11,462 nucleotides of DNA from an uncultured Chloroflexaceae bacterium (GTDB taxonomy: Bacteria; Chloroflexota; Chloroflexia; Chloroflexales; Chloroflexaceae). The first letter of the stretch is position 1. The number at the start of each line of letters is the position of its first letter. Positions 6,349-11,462 of the stretch are shown here, in pieces. A program made the translations under genes and the position numbers. The DNA lies in assembly GCA_937141995.1 (NCBI GenBank), contig CAKZQX010000016.1, forward strand, positions 1-11,462, read 5' to 3'. The notes beneath the pieces are model-generated. The model did not search any database and was not told the origin of the DNA. It saw nothing but the letters and a program-made list of their open reading frames with translations.

Positions 6349-8985
6349 CTACGTGCGTGGCCCTAAGAAACGATCACCGTTAAAATGAATTAGATGCCCG
6401 GGCAACTCAGCTAACCAGACTTCGGTTTCCCAAGCAATCTCGGTGAGATAAGCCTTGAAAGTGGTGAAGTCGGGAAACGCACTGACATAGATTATCCCGG
6501 CTGAGCATCCACTGATGGCTTCTTCTAACTCGACACGTCGTTTTGGTGAAACCGGGCCATGGGAGGTTACAGCTTCAATCAAGTACAGCCAGTTCCTCTG
6601 TTGATCATAGAGCACAACATCCGGCAGTTTATCGTGGCTGGGTGCAGGAATACCCAACGTTGCAAAACCTGCTTTGTCAAGAATAAGTGTCTTTTGTGCT
6701 GTGTCACCGAGATAGAGCAGTCGAGCGCCTGGGGCAAAACGCGGCCCAAACTCTTCTACGATAGCTGCCTGCAACTCGTTGTGTTTCCCGGGGGAGAGAT
6801 GATATTCTTCGCCATTTTCGAGAATGAGCGGAATTTTATGCTGATCTTGCTGCTTCTGGTAAAGCTCCAGAAGCGCACCTTTGCTTGTAATAAACGTCGC
6901 AACAGCATCCTGCCATGTATCTGTTCCATAGGCGCGAATAGTACGGATGGCCTCGGCTGAGAGGGCATAGTGTGTTCGGGGGCTATTTGTCGGAAGCGTT
7001 GGTTCATCGGGATTACGCACCGCAATACCGGCCTGCACAAATTGGTGAATGACCTGCCGTCGAATTGTTTCGCGGGTATTCTCTGCATACTTGCGATCAT
7101 AGCGCCGCGCCATCTCTCCCATTATTTCATGAATGCCCAGGCTCTGACGTTTGGCATTACTCCAGGAGTTTTCTTCGGATAATTGCGCAAGCACAAGCAA
7201 GGTCAGTGCTGAAATTTCATTCTGCTGTGCTTTGGGTAATCCCATCATTTTCAAGATCTCCTGAGCTTCCTGGATCTTTCCCATCTTTATCCGAGCCTCT
7301 CTGATCAAAGGTATATCCGCAAACGCTGCATCCGTTTCACGCAGCACCGCAAACACGACCGCATCAGGATCGGCGGGTGCGCCGGTGGCCTTCCGGGTCA
7401 CCAGGGTCTGCCCAATCTTCCGAATAACCGCCAGCGGTGGTAGGGGTAAGGCGCGGAGTTCGGCCGCATTCACCTGGGTTGTTCCATTGGTCATGCGCAC
7501 ATACCGATCCAGGCAGGCGCTGTTGAACAGGGCCGCCAGACCGTAGATCTCGGCATCTTCCAGTTCGCGGTTGTTACTGTAAATATAGTTGAGATGATTC
7601 TCCAGGCCGAGCCAGGCGTGGGGAAACTGCGTTGCCGGCAGGGGTGCCGCCACCAACCGCCGCACGTCTTCCTTGGCGCTGAAGCGCCGCAGGATGACAT
7701 AGTTGCGCATTGGCACCAGCAGCGAACGTGACCGCTCGGTGAGGAGAAATCCCTGTGGTTTCTTGCGCCGATCCGTTGGCCACATAATCTGCTGCTGCTG
7801 AACATTTTGCATCCAGAGCAGCGGCACTGCCGTGCCCCGGTCAACCGCCGGCGCATCGGTCAGAAACTCCTCGGCGCGAAAGGCCACCACTGGACCGGTC
7901 GAGATGGATAACCCATAGCCGGCGAGCGAGCCATTCCAGGTATCAACGATGTTGATAATCTCTTCGTCGAAATCGGTCAGCGGTATGCGAAAAAAGGTCT
8001 CGCCGGCGCGGCAGGTGGCAAAGGTCTGCAATGCGACTGTGCGCCGGCGCGTGCGCGCCAGATCGCTGCTGCCCTGCGAGGAGGAAATGGTGACCGAAGA
8101 GTTGTCAGCGTGCGGGGCGTTCGGCTCGTCCGGCAGGCGCTTCCGAAAGGCAAAGATAACATTTTCCTGGAGCACGGCATCCGCTTTGAAGGCACTCATC
8201 CGCGACTCAAAAGTATGCACGGCCAGCGGTACCGCCTGCTGCAAGAAACTGCGCCGAAACTTGCCGAAATATGCGCCGGAACAGAAGCTGCGCGGCACGA
8301 TAAAGCCGGCCTGCCCCTGATCGGCAAGCAGGTGCGCGGCAATGGCGAGAAACAGCGTGTAGATATTTGTGTTGCCGTGAACCAGCTTTGCGGTTGCTCT
8401 GGCACGGGGATCGTCCCGGTTGAGTTTAAAGTAGGGCGGGTTGGCAATGATATAGTCGTAGGTTGGGGCGAGCGCGGAGTTGTTTGTACCATGGTGTGCG
8501 AATAAATCCGGTTGATGCGCGTTGCAGTAGTTGAGGATAAAATCGCCCTGAACGATGCGCGTGTGGACCTGTACGCCATGCTGGGCCGCAAAGCTTCCGG
8601 CAAACGCGAGTGCTGCGCGCGCGACCGAACAGAGGAGCGGGTCAATTTCAACGCAGTCAACAAAAAGCTCGGTGCAAGTCTTACGCTGAATAGCCTGCTC
8701 GATCATGGCGCATGCCAGCGTTCCCGATCCGGCAGCGGGGTCCAGAATGCGCGCACCATCGCGCACGCTACCGAACTGATACGCCATAAACTCGGCAATG
8801 GCCGCCGGGGTCAGAAATTGCCCGTGCTGCCGGCGCTGCGTCTCGGTACATTGCTGGAGGACGCGCAGACCTGCGTTCAGGCTGTAGGCAACCGGTGTTG
8901 GGGCACCGGCAGGGTGCGTACTGGTTCGATTGATACTCATCTGCTTCGCGTAAGCTCCAACTCCAAAAAGCCCCGTCTGGCGCAT
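6349..8985 (-). CDS. Fused N6-adenine DNA methyltransferase / BsuBI-PstI-type restriction endonuclease
   Basis: This 878-residue single polypeptide appears to carry both halves of a restriction-modification system. The N-terminal half is a class I adenine methyltransferase: GQFLTP at 55-60 (motif X), ILDPAAGSGTLA at 80-91 (motif I, SAM binding), CVEID at 111-115 (motif II), and NPPYFKL at 182-188 (motif IV catalytic NPPY). Residues about 350-540 (SISTGPVVAF, LLWMQNV, NHLNYIYSNN, TTQVNAAELRALPLP) resemble the target-recognition part of Eco57I/PstI-type methylases. From about 560 to 878 it resembles BsuBI/PstI endonucleases: a helical N-part (about 560-680), then LPDVVLYD (Asp789), WLYLIEAVTSHGP (Glu804), AFPDF, AWETEVW and a C-terminal HFNGDRFLGPR. 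No lysine sits at the classical PD-(D/E)XK position. Acts in the cytoplasm on DNA. The start is uncertain: ATG at 8985 or 8940 (863 residues), neither with a good Shine-Dalgarno. No frameshift is visible. Recognition site not inferable. Confidence 0.88.
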   Translation of the reverse strand: MRQTGLFGVGAYAKQMSINRTSTHPAGAPTPVAYSLNAGLRVLQQCTETQRRQHGQFLTPAAIAEFMAYQFGSVRDGARILDPAAGSGTLACAMIEQAIQRKTCTELFVDCVEIDPLLCSVARAALAFAGSFAAQHGVQVHTRIVQGDFILNYCNAHQPDLFAHHGTNNSALAPTYDYIIANPPYFKLNRDDPRARATAKLVHGNTNIYTLFLAIAAHLLADQGQAGFIVPRSFCSGAYFGKFRRSFLQQAVPLAVHTFESRMSAFKADAVLQENVIFAFRKRLPDEPNAPHADNSSVTISSSQGSSDLARTRRRTVALQTFATCRAGETFFRIPLTDFDEEIINIVDTWNGSLAGYGLSISTGPVVAFRAEEFLTDAPAVDRGTAVPLLWMQNVQQQQIMWPTDRRKKPQGFLLTERSRSLLVPMRNYVILRRFSAKEDVRRLVAAPLPATQFPHAWLGLENHLNYIYSNNRELEDAEIYGLAALFNSACLDRYVRMTNGTTQVNAAELRALPLPPLAVIRKIGQTLVTRKATGAPADPDAVVFAVLRETDAAFADIPLIREARIKMGKIQEAQEILKMMGLPKAQQNEISALTLLVLAQLSEENSWSNAKRQSLGIHEIMGEMARRYDRKYAENTRETIRRQVIHQFVQAGIAVRNPDEPTLPTNSPRTHYALSAEAIRTIRAYGTDTWQDAVATFITSKGALLELYQKQQDQHKIPLILENGEEYHLSPGKHNELQAAIVEEFGPRFAPGARLLYLGDTAQKTLILDKAGFATLGIPAPSHDKLPDVVLYDQQRNWLYLIEAVTSHGPVSPKRRVELEEAISGCSAGIIYVSAFPDFTTFKAYLTEIAWETEVWLAELPGHLIHFNGDRFLGPRT

Positions 8986-9014
8986 ACAGGCGCGTAACGA
9001 TGGGTGTGCCGCCG

Positions 9015-9023
9015 ATTATACCA
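9015..9023 (-). promoter_or_regulatory. Extended -10 promoter of the fused restriction-modification gene
   Basis: On the minus strand the sequence reads TGGTATAAT, a perfect extended -10 (TGnTATAAT). The -35 position is poor, which extended -10 promoters tolerate. Predicted start near 9008 gives a leader of about 20 nt to the ATG at 8985, or about 65 nt to the ATG at 8940. ATAATCG occurs both at this -10 (9013-9019) and 19 bp upstream of it (9032-9038). Confidence 0.55.
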
Positions 9024-9061
9024 CGGATGTTCGATTATCCTCTGCTTTTCTCTACGAAAAA

Positions 9062-9077
9062 TGGCACGCTTCTTGCA
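9062..9077 (+). promoter_or_regulatory. Sigma-54-type -24/-12 promoter match
   Basis: The plus strand reads TGGCACG-CTTC-TTGCA, which matches the sigma-54 consensus TGGCACG-N4-TTGCW at every specified position. The invariant GG (9063-9064) and GC (9075-9076) are present at the right spacing. Transcription would start near 9088, about 75 nt ahead of the SOD-like gene and before the leader hairpin. The match is seen directly; use requires RpoN and an enhancer-binding protein, neither of which is in this window. Confidence 0.5.
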
Positions 9078-9101
9078 TCATTTCCCGGCGTGGTTGTAAG
9101 C

Positions 9102-9135
9102 GACTGTCATCCCGGCGGGTCCGGCTGCGACAGTC
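9102..9135 (+). promoter_or_regulatory. Leader hairpin upstream of the SOD-like gene
   Basis: GACTGTC at 9102-9108 pairs perfectly with GACAGTC at 9129-9135. Inside, CCGG at 9112-9115 can pair with CCGG at 9121-9124 around a CGGGT loop, giving a two-part stem-loop. It ends 26 nt before the start codon and no T-run follows, so it looks like an mRNA-stability or regulatory leader, or an operator, not a terminator. Confidence 0.45.
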
Positions 9136-9161
9136 ATCAGTTGAAATGAAAGAGATAGCGT

Positions 9162-9932
9162 ATGTCCGAAGAAAAGGTATCGTACTCACCCGCAAATGCC
9201 GACCTGAGACAGCCCTCCGAGAGTCAGGCGGGTGGCCCACCGCTGATCGTGTTTGTTGGACTGGCCTCCCTTGGCCTGCTGGCCCTGATCGTTGTGATTT
9301 ACCTGTTTGCCGGTGATCCAAATGGTGTGGGCACACCGGGAGCCGCGCCGGCCGAAGGCGCTACCGCGCCGGCCGAGGGTGCAACTGCTCCGACTGAGGG
9401 TGCCGCACCCACGCCGGAAGCTGCGCCGATGCCGGAAGCCGCGCCGACGGAAGGGGCCGCGCCTGCGCCGGAAGCCGCGCCGACGGAAGGGGCCGCGCCG
9501 ATGCCGGAAGCCACGCCGGCAGAGGGGGCCACGGCCGAGAATGTTATCGTAAGCTCCAACTTTGAAACAGTTCCCCAGGGATCCGGCGCGATTGGCACGG
9601 TTATTCTCAGTCAAGCACCCGAGGGTGAGGGAATGCAAATCCAGGTAGAGGTTCAGAATATTCACGCCGGCGCGCATGCCTGGCATATCCATAGTGCCTC
9701 TTGCAGCGACCTCTCCGCGCCGATTGTTGTCCCGTTCACCGCCACAGCCAGTTCCGATGGGTTGGCTGCGCCGATTGAGGTGAGCGATCCGGTGATGCCG
9801 GTCGTGGCAAGCGCGTTGATCCCGGCGGATCGCCTCTCGCAGGAGCAACTGGACGCGGGAGCCTATAGTCTGCATATTCATCAGAATGCCGGTGTGGAGC
9901 ACGGTCCCACCATCGCCTGTGCCAATCTGTAA
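9162..9932 (+). CDS. Membrane-anchored, repeat-linked Cu/Zn superoxide dismutase-like domain protein
   Basis: This 256-residue protein has a short cytoplasmic N-terminus (1-25), one membrane helix (about 26-50), a low-complexity Ala/Pro/Glu/Thr/Gly linker (about 58-125) and a C-terminal domain (about 128-256) outside the membrane. The domain resembles the SodC fold: GAIGTVILSQ, VEVQNIHAGAHAWHIH (His175 and His177 at the position of the HxH copper motif), Cys181 and Cys253 likely forming the family disulfide, LHIH (His238, His240), His247 and the closing GPTIAC. The zinc-loop histidines and the bridging His expected between the first HxH and the C-terminal part are absent (about 182-237 has none). 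It may therefore be a copper-only SOD, a copper-binding protein or a non-catalytic SOD-like domain. The ATG at 9162 has a weak AAAGAGA Shine-Dalgarno. It is monocistronic, divergent from the restriction-modification gene. Confidence 0.75.
   Translation: MSEEKVSYSPANADLRQPSESQAGGPPLIVFVGLASLGLLALIVVIYLFAGDPNGVGTPGAAPAEGATAPAEGATAPTEGAAPTPEAAPMPEAAPTEGAAPAPEAAPTEGAAPMPEATPAEGATAENVIVSSNFETVPQGSGAIGTVILSQAPEGEGMQIQVEVQNIHAGAHAWHIHSASCSDLSAPIVVPFTATASSDGLAAPIEVSDPVMPVVASALIPADRLSQEQLDAGAYSLHIHQNAGVEHGPTIACANL
9345..9536 (+). repeat. Tandem repeats coding the Ala/Pro/Glu linker
   Basis: The linker is made of near-identical units of the kind APAEGAT and PTEGAAPxPEAA (36 bp for the longer unit, best seen across 9430-9520). 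The DNA is GC-rich and internally repetitive. Such tracts expand and contract by slippage or recombination, changing the distance of the SOD-like domain from the membrane. Confidence 0.75.
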
Positions 9933-9962
9933 ATATAGGTAGAACCAGGTACAGCGTGGGAA

Positions 9963-9990
9963 GAACAAAGAACAGCGAACAGCGAACAAA
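9963..9990 (+). repeat. Four tandem 7-mers of GAACARM type
   Basis: The units are GAACAAA, GAACAGC, GAACAGC and GAACAAA, in exact 7-bp register, about 30 bp after the SOD-like stop codon. It is a short degenerate microsatellite with no further function visible. Confidence 0.7.
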
Positions 9991-10017
9991 CTGATTACCC
10001 ACTGAAGATCCAATCAA

Positions 10018-10062
10018 CCCGTCTTCTTCTCGGTTGCTTTATCAACGACGGGCTATCTTTTA
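10018..10062 (+). terminator. Terminator-like hairpin after the SOD-like gene
   Basis: CCCGTC (10018-10023) pairs with GACGGG (10047-10052). An inner GTTG (10033-10036) pairs with CAAC (10043-10046) around CTTTAT, leaving a 9-nt bulge on the left arm. A T-rich CTATCTTTTA follows. The bulge makes it imperfect, so it may act together with the stronger hairpin just downstream. Confidence 0.4.
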
Positions 10063-10065
10063 TTG

Positions 10066-10112
10066 CCCGGTGCAGGTGATGCGCAAATGCGCGAACCTGC
10101 ACCGGGTTATTC
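10066..10112 (+). terminator. Strong 12-bp hairpin, probable terminator of the SOD-like gene
   Basis: CCCGGTGCAGGT (10066-10077) pairs perfectly with ACCTGCACCGGG (10095-10106). Inside, GCGC (10081-10084) pairs with GCGC (10089-10092) around AAAT. TTATTCT follows on the plus strand and the left side is flanked by CTTTTATT, so it could stop transcription from either side. The T-run is short, so efficiency is uncertain. Confidence 0.6.
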
Positions 10113-10154
10113 TGTTGGGAATGTGGGAGTCATGCTCCCGCTGGTTCATTATTA

Positions 10155-10373
10155 ACAGGAGTTACGCGGTCGGTTCCAAATCAGATGTTTATCTGGATGA
10201 ACGCCCCGATTCGCCTCCGGCAGGGCGGAAGATTCCATTCTTTTTCACAAAAATGTTGCACAAAGTGCAACATTTTTGTGAAAAAGATAAAGACAGTACC
10301 ATGCTGCCGCAGGCGTTTCTGACGTTCGGGGTTGGCACCAGTCCAGAACAAACTCCCACTGCGTAACGCGTGT
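10155..10373. mobile_element. MITE-like foldback element, 219 bp, with TA flanks
   Basis: The left end ACAGGAGTTACGCGGTCGG (10155-10173) and the reverse complement of the right end, ACACGCGTTACGCAGTGGG (10355-10373), match at 15 of 19 positions, including a shared GTTACGC block. A TA dinucleotide lies immediately outside each end (10153-10154 and 10374-10375), as a TA-targeting transposase of the IS630/Tc1-mariner type would leave. Further in, CGCCTCCGGCAG (10212-10223) has an 11/12 inverted partner near 10305-10316. The centre is a 23-bp perfect palindrome. There is no transposase gene, so if mobile it would be non-autonomous. TA flanks are weak evidence alone; the inverted ends are the main support. 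Confidence 0.5.
10239..10287. repeat. Perfect 23-bp inverted repeat with AAA loop
   Basis: Positions 10239-10261 and 10265-10287 are exact reverse complements separated only by AAA. The arms are AT-rich outside (TCTTTTTCAC) and end in TTGCAC at the centre. As RNA or single-stranded DNA this is an extremely stable hairpin, and either strand reads A/T tracts at the base, so it could also terminate transcription both ways. Confidence 0.9.
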
Positions 10374-10770
10374 TATGAAGGGACCATCGCTCTCACCTGT
10401 GCATAAGATTGGCATAGATTTTGCAAGATTCCGGAGTAGAGAACGTAGATATAGAAGTATACCGTACAGAGCGCACCGAACGTGCGGCTATCGAACAGCA
10501 TAATTTGTCATCGTCCTCTGTTTTTCTGTTCTTGCGCTTGTTCTCTCTGGTTGAGAAAACGCCGAGATAAATTTCTAAGAGAGTAAGAGTAACTGAGTGA
10601 GAGCGTTTTCCTGGTACATGTAAAGGGGGAGCCGGCGGTAGTGCTCATCTTCGGCAATATCCTGGCAACCGGGATGTGTGGCATATCGTCCAAACAAATG
10701 ATAGCGCCTCCAACGAAAGTTGTATGTCCAGTTACACGCGGTCTACGATGTAGAAACTGTGCGGCAGCGC

Positions 10771-10776
10771 TATAAT
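10771..10776 (+). promoter_or_regulatory. -10 box TATAAT upstream of the secreted-protein gene
   Basis: A perfect TATAAT, 64 bp ahead of the start codon at 10840. The -35 position at 17 bp spacing is ATGTAG, a poor match, so an activator or upstream element would probably be needed. Predicted leader of about 55-60 nt. Confidence 0.45.
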
Positions 10777-10825
10777 GAATCTAGAACATATGCCGGCGAG
10801 ACGGCAAACTGCATGCAATCCCCTT

Positions 10826-10833
10826 GAGGAGGT
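10826..10833 (+). promoter_or_regulatory. Strong ribosome binding site GAGGAGGT
   Basis: GAGGAGGT lies 6 nt ahead of the ATG at 10840. It is the best Shine-Dalgarno in the window and fixes the start of the last gene, suggesting high expression. Confidence 0.85.
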
Positions 10834-10839
10834 AATAAT

Positions 10840-11462
10840 ATGTATCGCAAAGAAACAAATTACTGGCCCCGTCACATACATCTACTCTTTCTTTTCCTGC
10901 TGATCGGTGGACTGTTAAGCTTTTCTACGGTTCATTCGCCTGCATCTGCCCAGGAAACTGACGGTAATGCCAATATTATTGTTACGTTAAGCAGTGATCC
11001 GAGCCTGTATGTTACGCGTGGTGAGGATATGACCATTGCTGCAGATGTCGAGAATATTGGTGCCGCTGCCGCCGAGGATGTCCGGGTAACACTTAATTTT
11101 GACGAAGACTGGCTGTCTCTGGAAGATGTGCGCTTCAACGGGAGTCGCGGTTGGGTCGAAAGCTACAACGACAGTAGCGTCACGCTGGGCTTCCGCTATC
11201 TCGAGGTCAATAACGATGACGACGATGCCGGCGATGAGACCCGTTCAGCAACGGTGGTGTTGAATGTTGCCCCGACCGTGCCCATTAACGAGGAGTTGAC
11301 ACTGCGGGCAAACTACAACTGGAACGATGCGCTGAACGGTGGCGCGGGCGAGAGCAACCAGGTAAAAGTGACCGTTAAGGCTGCCGAAGCCGTTAGCCGG
11401 ACGCTGCAGGATGATGATGGTGCAGTGGCCGATACCACACCTCCGGTCAGCGCGATCGTCGA
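10840..11462 (+). CDS. Secreted protein with CARDB-like beta-sandwich domain, partial
   Basis: Incomplete at its C-terminus: open to the right edge, 207 codons visible. The N-terminus is a clear Sec signal peptide: basic RKETNYWPRH, hydrophobic core LLFLFLLIGGLLSF, and a likely cleavage after PASA at residue 37 (PASA|QE). The next part (about 44-181) resembles CARDB/DUF11-type beta-sandwich domains: IIVTLSSDPSLYVTRGEDMT, VENIGAAAAEDVRVTLNF, and a closing VKVTVKAAE. These are common in exported surface proteins. An acidic loop NNDDDDAGDE at 124-133 could bind calcium. Residues 186-199 form an acidic linker, and DTTPPVSAIV at the edge looks like the start of another Ig-like domain, so the full protein is probably long and multi-domain. 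The start is set by a strong Shine-Dalgarno. No catalytic motif is visible; the exact family is uncertain. Confidence 0.8.
   Translation, partial: MYRKETNYWPRHIHLLFLFLLIGGLLSFSTVHSPASAQETDGNANIIVTLSSDPSLYVTRGEDMTIAADVENIGAAAAEDVRVTLNFDEDWLSLEDVRFNGSRGWVESYNDSSVTLGFRYLEVNNDDDDAGDETRSATVVLNVAPTVPINEELTLRANYNWNDALNGGAGESNQVKVTVKAAEAVSRTLQDDDGAVADTTPPVSAIV

Larger units (their letters stand above)
9933..10839. other. 907-bp region with no convincing gene
   Basis: No protein here looks real. A plus-strand open frame at 10034-10366 runs through two hairpins and has no family resemblance, and a minus-strand frame at 10508-10693 is low-complexity. The region holds a 7-mer tandem repeat, two terminator-like hairpins, a MITE-like element and the promoter of the last gene. 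Between 10376 and 10760 I see only an 8-bp inverted repeat, GAAAACGC (10555-10562) with GCGTTTTC (10603-10610), around purine-rich sequence. Confidence 0.6.

Noticed and set aside
6341-6361. Possible hairpin GCCAC...GTGGC between the converging genes
   Set aside because: Five-bp stem with an 11-nt loop, overlapping the restriction-modification stop codon, with no T-tract on either side; too weak to call a terminator.
9186-10013. Minus-strand frame of 275 codons opposite the SOD-like gene
   Set aside because: Its Arg/Gly-rich repeats are the antisense of the Ala/Pro/Glu linker repeats; no independent family signal.
10034-10366. Plus-strand frame of 110 codons in the gene-free region
   Set aside because: It passes through a 12-bp terminator-like hairpin and the 23-bp palindrome, has no Shine-Dalgarno and no family resemblance.
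10555-10610. Inverted repeat GAAAACGC / GCGTTTTC as a possible small RNA or terminator
   Set aside because: The 40-nt loop is unstructured and purine-rich and no promoter is evident; I could not support an RNA gene.

Overview
The window looks like a chromosomal segment of a free-living bacterium. The style of its proteins suggests Chloroflexota: a TolB-type propeller lipoprotein, a proline/alanine/glutamate-linked surface protein, a secreted CARDB-like protein, mostly weak Shine-Dalgarno sequences, and moderately high GC with short dispersed intergenic repeats. That assignment is an inference from style; there is no rRNA or marker gene here. I see no rRNA, tRNA or CRISPR array.

Layout. (a) Positions 1-2398, minus strand: an MscS-family channel, followed 62 bp downstream by a GTG-started PD40/TolB-like beta-propeller lipoprotein that runs off the left edge. 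(b) 2399-2809: a 411-bp divergent intergenic region with candidate promoters for both directions and two copies of a TACTATTGkTAC motif whose starts are 40 bp apart. (c) 2810-6266, plus strand: a compact three-gene operon of a circularly permuted ATP-grasp protein, an alpha-E (DUF403) protein and a transglutaminase-like cysteine peptidase. The peptidase ends in a polyglutamine tail. (d) 6349-8985, minus strand: one large polypeptide that joins an N6-adenine DNA methyltransferase to a C-terminal BsuBI/PstI-type restriction endonuclease. It converges on the operon. (e) 8986-9161: a divergent control region with an extended -10 promoter for the restriction-modification gene, a full match to the sigma-54 consensus facing the other way, and a leader hairpin. 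(f) 9162-9932, plus strand: a membrane-anchored, repeat-linked Cu/Zn-SOD-like domain protein that lacks the zinc-loop histidines. (g) 9933-10839: 907 bp without a convincing gene. It holds a 7-mer tandem repeat, two terminator-like hairpins, a 219-bp MITE-like foldback element with a 23-bp perfect central palindrome, and a promoter plus strong ribosome binding site for the last gene. (h) 10840 to the right edge, plus strand: a secreted protein with a CARDB-like beta-sandwich domain, incomplete.

How they may work together: the operon in (c) matches a gene set that comparative genomics predicts to make or attach peptide or amide tags, with the transglutaminase-like enzyme removing or transferring them. 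The fused restriction-modification protein is a stand-alone defence or selfish unit. The MscS channel, the lipoprotein, the SOD-like protein and the secreted protein are all envelope-facing.
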